DNA of 64,000 nucleotides, taken from assembly GCA_029207755.1 (NCBI GenBank), contig JARCOQ010000003.1, positions 868,001 through 932,000 on the forward strand, in the 5' to 3' direction. Position 1 is the stretch's first letter, and every line of letters starts with the position of its first letter. A program made the translations under genes and the position numbers. This document shows, piece after piece, positions 59,501 through 64,000 of this stretch. The notes below the pieces were generated by a model. The model was not told the origin of the DNA and did not search any database. It was given only the letters and a program-made list of their open reading frames with translations. This DNA comes from Chamaea fasciata (lineage: Eukaryota; Chordata; Aves; Passeriformes; Sylviidae).

Positions 59501-62500
59501 CTTGATAGTAAGTGCATGCAGCCTGTGCTTCATGGAGCCTTGTCCTCGCAGCTGGGCTAACTGGGTCTCTTTGACAAGAACAAGAGGAAATGGAAATCCT
59601 GCTCTGGAAAAGGAATTGCTTATGGGCCATCCTATGCCTGTGCTAAGCTGGTTTTAATGGCTGCTCTTTGAAACGAGGAGCAGTCAACCAGAAGAAACAC
59701 AGGAAGACACAGGATAGCTTCAGCCAAAGGGAGCAGGTAGAAAAGCCCACAGCTGAAGGTGGCATTTTCTGAGGATGGACAGCAAACAACGATGGGAGTT
59801 TTAAGGCAAAGGATGGTTTAATTTAGAGCAGAAACTCACACAAATGGTCCAGAAGCTGGTAAAAGAGAGAAGAAGGTTGCCCAAGGCAGTAGAGCAGTGC
59901 CTTTCTGTGACTGGGTACACCTGTGGCTAAACCATGTTGAATCTTAGTACTGGTTGTTCCAACATGACTTAATCATGGCTTATCACTGTTCACTGTCAGT
60001 GACAAGCAGGAAACAGCTACAGTCAGCAGACTCCCAAAGAGGAAAACATCTTGATTTTGCCACCATTGTTTTCCCTTTTTGGTACCAGGCTGGTTTTCTG
60101 CAGGGTGAAGGATACTTGTAGTGACGTTTCTAGTCCGTTTTAAGTATGGATTAAGTGACTGAGGTATAGGAGGTTACAGATGTACAGCTAGACTGAAGTG
60201 GCTAAATAATTGTGCTTATGCAATTGAAAGATTATTTCTTTACAGAAGAGTCCCAGGAATGCATCGCACCCAGAGACAGGCTCTGGGTTCACATGGGAGA
60301 CTGACTAAATGAGTCCATGACATTTGCTGGTTTGACAGTGTCAAACACACATCTGGAAATTGTTGTGGAAAGCCTTGGATGTGGAATGTAGAACACTTCC
60401 GTAGGGGACCTCAGCAGTCTCAAAGGTGGACGTTTTCCACATTTTCTTTCATAAGGGTTAAGTTCAAACGTTAAAATACCTGAAGCAAGTGGATATATAA
60501 GATGAACTTCACAGAGAAGATACTTGTAGGAATGAGCTGTCTGCAACTGCAGGGGCAGATGTTGCTCAAGTCCAATAAAACCTGCAGGTTCAGAGCATGG
60601 CTTTTGATTAGCTCTGTGATAATACTGGTCAGGATTTGAGTTGTTCCTGTGTTACTGCCACCTGCACCAGCAAACACTGGACATCAGCTAGGGACCACAG
60701 TACAGAGCGACATGTGCAGCATGCACGTAAAAAGATTTCTTTGGAAACCTAACTTCCCTGGAAAACGTGCAGGATTCTGTGTATTCAGCATGAGAGTGCT
60801 CATCCACTGAGAGTGAGTCCTGCTGTCCCAAAGGTGGGGACCTGCCTGCCCTCAGTTTCCCTGCTGAGCTGTGTTTTTCCTTGCAGGTCGAGGTCTCATG
60901 GCAGATCAAAGTCTGGCTCCCCAGCTAAGAGGTGAGCATGCACACACAGAGCCTGCAGCAGCATCTCACATTTAGGTTTGCATGATGAACAGAGCCTTTA
61001 GAAAAATATCTCCCAAACATGGGTCCCCAGCTAATCTCTTTCTGATATGACAGAAATGATAACATTTCCTCTGCAGCTCTTTGGAATGTGTTCCTTGCCT
61101 CTCTCTGAGTTTTCATTAACTCTGTAGTTTCCAACATAGTACTAATTTCTTGTGCCTTTGTGCTCAGTACAGGTAATTTATTCTATCCATCAGAGAAAGA
61201 GCTTGAGCTTTGTTAATGCTTTTCATAAAACAGCAGTCTGGTGATGCTTTTCTCAAAGCCTCACCTTAGTACCCCCCCTTTTTTCTGTTTGTGTGCTGAA
61301 GAAAGTTGTTTAAAATGCAACTCAGCGCTAAATGAATGGAGAATCCCTGTCAGAGTAAAAGCTGATGTGAAAACTACCATTGGAAAGACCTTCTTGGCTA
61401 GATTCCTATAATTTACATTCTGATAGGCTGGGGTTTTTTAACCATAAAAGTCACATTTGACATTGAAGCCGCATTGATGTTGTGTTTTGACAGCCGGTCC
61501 AAGTCCCGGTCACCATCTCCAAAGAGAAGGTATGTTGGTCTCCCTGCTGATAGCACAGACTCCTAGAGCTGGCATTTTAGTGTCTGCACTGATCTCAGCT
61601 CAGCAGCTTGACTGCTGCTTGTAGGAAAGTACTGGAAAGGTATTTTGCTGACATGCCTTTCACAGCAATAATGGTGTGGTTGTGGCTTTCTGTATGGTAA
61701 TACGGATATGTGGTGATAAAACCTCAGGGTTGTGTAGCAGTGTCTTGTCCTTGTCTGCTCCCCTGTTGCTTTTGGTTCACTGACGGTTTTATTGCACAGA
61801 GACTGATGAGCTTAAAGCATAAATAAATAATAGGAAATAAATAAATGTAGGAAATCAGCTTTCAGTCTCGTTAAAGGCTACGTTGCTGTTGGGGAAGGTA
61901 GAGTGGAGTAACCTGGCACAGCAGTCAGGAATGGAAAATCAAGCCTGTTATGTTCACTGCTGTTAGATTGTTTTTTTTTCTTTCCCAGGAAGTCAGTAAA
62001 TAGTTTTCTCTCTCTCTGTGTATGCACAGAGTAATGTGTAGAAGATGTGTAGTGACAGAATCAGCAGCATTTTTCCCCTAATTAGAATTCTTTAATGGTT
62101 CATTTTTACAACTTTAGTGTCAATCCCAAAGGCAGGAATAAGTGCTCATAAATGCTGAGTGCTCACCATGATGGGTTTTGACAAGCTGCTGTAATCAGAA
62201 CAGTGAAGGAGTATCTTGCCCCTTTGGAGGTCACTATAAGTAGTGCCCTTACGGTGATCTCCTTTTAAAAATAACAGTTAAAAAAAAAGTGTTCTCTCCA
62301 GATCATCAACCCGTTAACTTCTGTCAATACTGATTGGTTATTTTATTTAAAAAGAGTGCTTAAAGGGAGCCAGAGTCTGGGTATACTCATGTTGCTTTTT
62401 CCTGTGTTGGTGATTCCTAAGCAACTACTGAAATGTTAATTTTGGATTCTTTTTCTTTCAGCCGTTCACCATCAGGAAGCCCTCAACGAAGTGCAAGTCC

Positions 62501-62516
62501 TGAAAGAATGGATTAA
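56526..62516 (+). CDS. SRSF7: SRSF7 (9G8), serine/arginine-rich splicing factor 7
   Basis: SR protein that binds exonic enhancers, promotes splice-site recognition and couples splicing to mRNA export. Coding exons: 56526-56553, 56891-57071, 57204-57380, 58273-58347, 58437-58538, 58888-58941, 60887-60931, 61494-61529, 62462-62516; 753 nt, 250 residues. Human is 238; most of the extra length lies in the RS domain. Order: [19 protein letters not shown] opening the RRM (about 10-84; RNP1 in [13 protein letters not shown]), CCHC zinc knuckle ([14 protein letters not shown], Cys106-Cys119), then an RS domain with RS/SR repeats and the conserved end ASPERMD. The zinc knuckle separates SRSF7 from SRSF3. 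Intron 3 (892 nt) holds the candidate poison exon. An AATAAA at 62,749 lies 233 nt after the stop. Head-to-head position with GEMIN6 marks this as the ancestral copy. Confidence 0.97.
56885..58349 (+). repeat. Right arm of the SRSF7 inverted repeat
   Basis: Blocks 56,885-57,053, 57,211-57,469, 57,533-58,163 and 58,191-58,349 match the left arm in reverse complement (about 1.2 kb in total). The arms are separated by about 6 kb that contains GEMIN6. Outside the blocks, introns 1, 2 and 4 onward and the untranslated regions do not align by eye. Confidence 0.95.
57576..58028 (+). other. Candidate poison exon in SRSF7 intron 3
   Basis: AACCTTTCAG acceptor and GCAAG|GTTTA donor enclose 453 nt. After exon 3 the frame reads RFLRLSQSP and stops at TGA 57,601-57,603, so inclusion would truncate the protein just after the zinc knuckle and trigger decay. 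Matches in place and approximate length the autoregulatory exon known for SRSF7. RS-like codons near its 3' end (CTATAGATACTTCTAGATCG) suggest SR-protein binding sites. Confidence 0.72.
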
Positions 62517-62748
62517 AGTTATGAAGTTAATCTTTTAGGAAGAAAGTTATTTTGCTTACATTATTATAAGGGATTTTGTGGTGTCTTTGTAAATGTAAGA
62601 ATGTAGATAGAAGAGTATATCAACTAAAATTTGGCATGATCTGGGTCTTCTGAGTTAGTCACACCAATAGACTAGCACAGGTCTCTTTTTATTGTATGAA
62701 TTAACTTCCTGTGATATGAAAATGTGGGACTTTTTTATTGGCACATTG

Positions 62749-62754
62749 AAATAA
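62749..62754 (+). terminator. Poly(A) signal AATAAA of SRSF7
   Basis: AATAAA followed by a TG/T-rich stretch, 233 nt after the stop codon. Confidence 0.75.
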
Positions 62755-62774
62755 AATGTGTATTTTTAACTAAA

Positions 62775-64000
62775 ACTTCTCCGTAGTAACCCTGCTGCTT
62801 CTGTCAACGTTTGGGTAATTTTAGCTGTGTGCCATGTGACGTGGATGAAAAATGTCTAAAATGGGACTCACTGATCCCAGCTGGTGTCTTCTCAAGGTAG
62901 TCACTTTTCACATCTACTGTTCAATGGTCTGCTGAAAGCATCAGTTCCTGCTCTCCTTGAAATGGAATTTAAAATCCATCTCTGTCTGCAGATGGAGAAA
63001 AATTTGCATATGCCCTTTTCATTCCTTGATGTTTAGTGGGCATTCATTTTTCTGGCTGATCTGCTTATTCTGCAAAGCTCATTCTCTGGTGTTTGACTGT
63101 TGATTCCAAGATGCCCCAAAAATCTAAGGATAAACTTTCCTCCAAAACACATCTTTGAACATCTGCAGAAACCTCTAAAGGTATTAGAAATCATTAATAA
63201 CTTGACAATTGCTACTTTCAGTTGCTGCATTTTTTAGTTCCTTAGGCTATTGATATAAAGAAAACTTCTTAAAATATCTCAAGATGTGTTTTTCTTTTTT
63301 GAGGGAAGATCCTTAAAGATTCTCCGCTGCCCTCAGTTCTGACCTGTGTCACAGAAACTGGTCTGGTTGTAAAGCAGCCCATATATATCCTGGAGATGAT
63401 TTTGTTGAATGATGCCAGCTTCTTACAGCAGATACACATTATGTTAGAGGTGTGTCAAACTGTCCTCATTCTGTATGAAGGAATTGCATGATAAACCACT
63501 TCAACACAGATCACAGCCAAGGGACTGGCAGCAGTGTTGGACTGTGAACAAAAAACTGGCAGAGGGGAGAAAAACATCTTTTCTCTTTGATGGGATGGGC
63601 TGTCTAGCAGAAATAAAGGCCAGTGTCAGCAGCAAGTAAGCACTGGAATGGAAAGCCAGGCCTGTTTGGCCTTCCAATGAAATCTGTCATGGCAGTTTGC
63701 TCCCACTGTGTAAACCACAGCAGAACAGCTTAAATAAAGTGACAAGATGAACTTTGTTACACCTGGGGTAATGCATGGTTTTCAAGCAACAGATTTCCTG
63801 TTAATAATGCCTGCATGGAGCTTTTCCAGCGGATGAGTGAACAGTCCAGGTCCTGAAGGTCTGCAGCAGCATCCTCTGGCCTTTCTGCCTGGTCCTCGCT
63901 GGGGCTCACCATGGCCGCTGGTGCTCCAGGTGGATTCTGGCCACGGTGGGAGAGCAGGGCTGTCACAAATGTTACCCTGCAGTGATTCAGCCCAAATGCC
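62775..64000. other. Downstream non-coding stretch
   Basis: No exon chain recognised. AATAAA motifs at about 63,611 and 63,734 (plus) could serve longer SRSF7 transcripts. GALM follows SRSF7 in human, but no GALM-like peptide was found before the window ends. Confidence 0.45.

Noticed and set aside
63757..63966. Possible GALM 3' exon on the minus strand
   Set aside because: Synteny made it plausible, but the 69-residue peptide does not resemble galactose mutarotase and has no clear splice acceptor.

Overview
The window looks like bird genomic DNA. The genes have vertebrate exon/intron structure with GT..AG splice sites, there are several CR1-type LINE tails (the 'GTTGGAAGGGACC...' signature and its complement), and the promoters sit in GC-rich islands. 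The gene set (ARHGEF33, DHX57, GEMIN6, SRSF7) is the syntenic block known from human 2p22 and its avian counterpart. I cannot name the species.

Layout. (1) About 1-11,850, minus strand: the 3' two-thirds of ARHGEF33, a Rho-GEF whose 3' end runs off the left edge. (2) About 11,860-26,680: no gene that I can support; CR1 remnants and simple repeats. (3) 26,680-27,800: GC-rich island with a 10-bp (GGGGCGGTTC-type) array and a GGGAA array, the likely DHX57 promoter. (4) 28,338-41,859, plus strand: a complete DHX57 coding sequence in 23 coding exons; joined they give an open frame of 1,357 codons plus stop. (5) 42,600-44,450: an orphan GC-rich island with a 37-bp minisatellite and a hairpin. (6) 45,965-51,214, minus strand: a second, intron-containing SRSF7 gene. 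(7) 53,003-55,307, minus strand: GEMIN6, with its 3' end partly duplicated in tandem. (8) 56,526-62,516, plus strand: the canonical SRSF7, head-to-head with GEMIN6. (9) 62,760-64,000: no supportable gene.

The main result is the SRSF7 inverted duplication. Two SRSF7 genes face outward on either side of GEMIN6. Both have nine coding exons; exons 2-8 match in length, and all splice sites are intact in both. Four blocks (about 169, 259, 631 and 159 bp) covering exons 2-4 and most of intron 3 appear base-for-base identical in inverted orientation, while promoters, intron 1, intron 2 and everything 3' of exon 4 have diverged. This patchwork suggests an older duplication whose core is kept identical by gene conversion between the arms. 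The shared core includes a candidate 453-nt 'poison' exon carrying an early stop, the element through which SRSF7 is known to autoregulate, so both copies could be under one feedback loop. The minus-strand copy has its own promoter with a TATA box, lacks two N-terminal glycines, has an Arg-to-Leu change in the RRM and stops ten codons early.

The gene products share RNA biology: SRSF7 is a splicing and export factor, GEMIN6 belongs to the SMN complex that assembles snRNPs, and DHX57 is a DEAH-box helicase. ARHGEF33 is an unrelated signalling neighbour.
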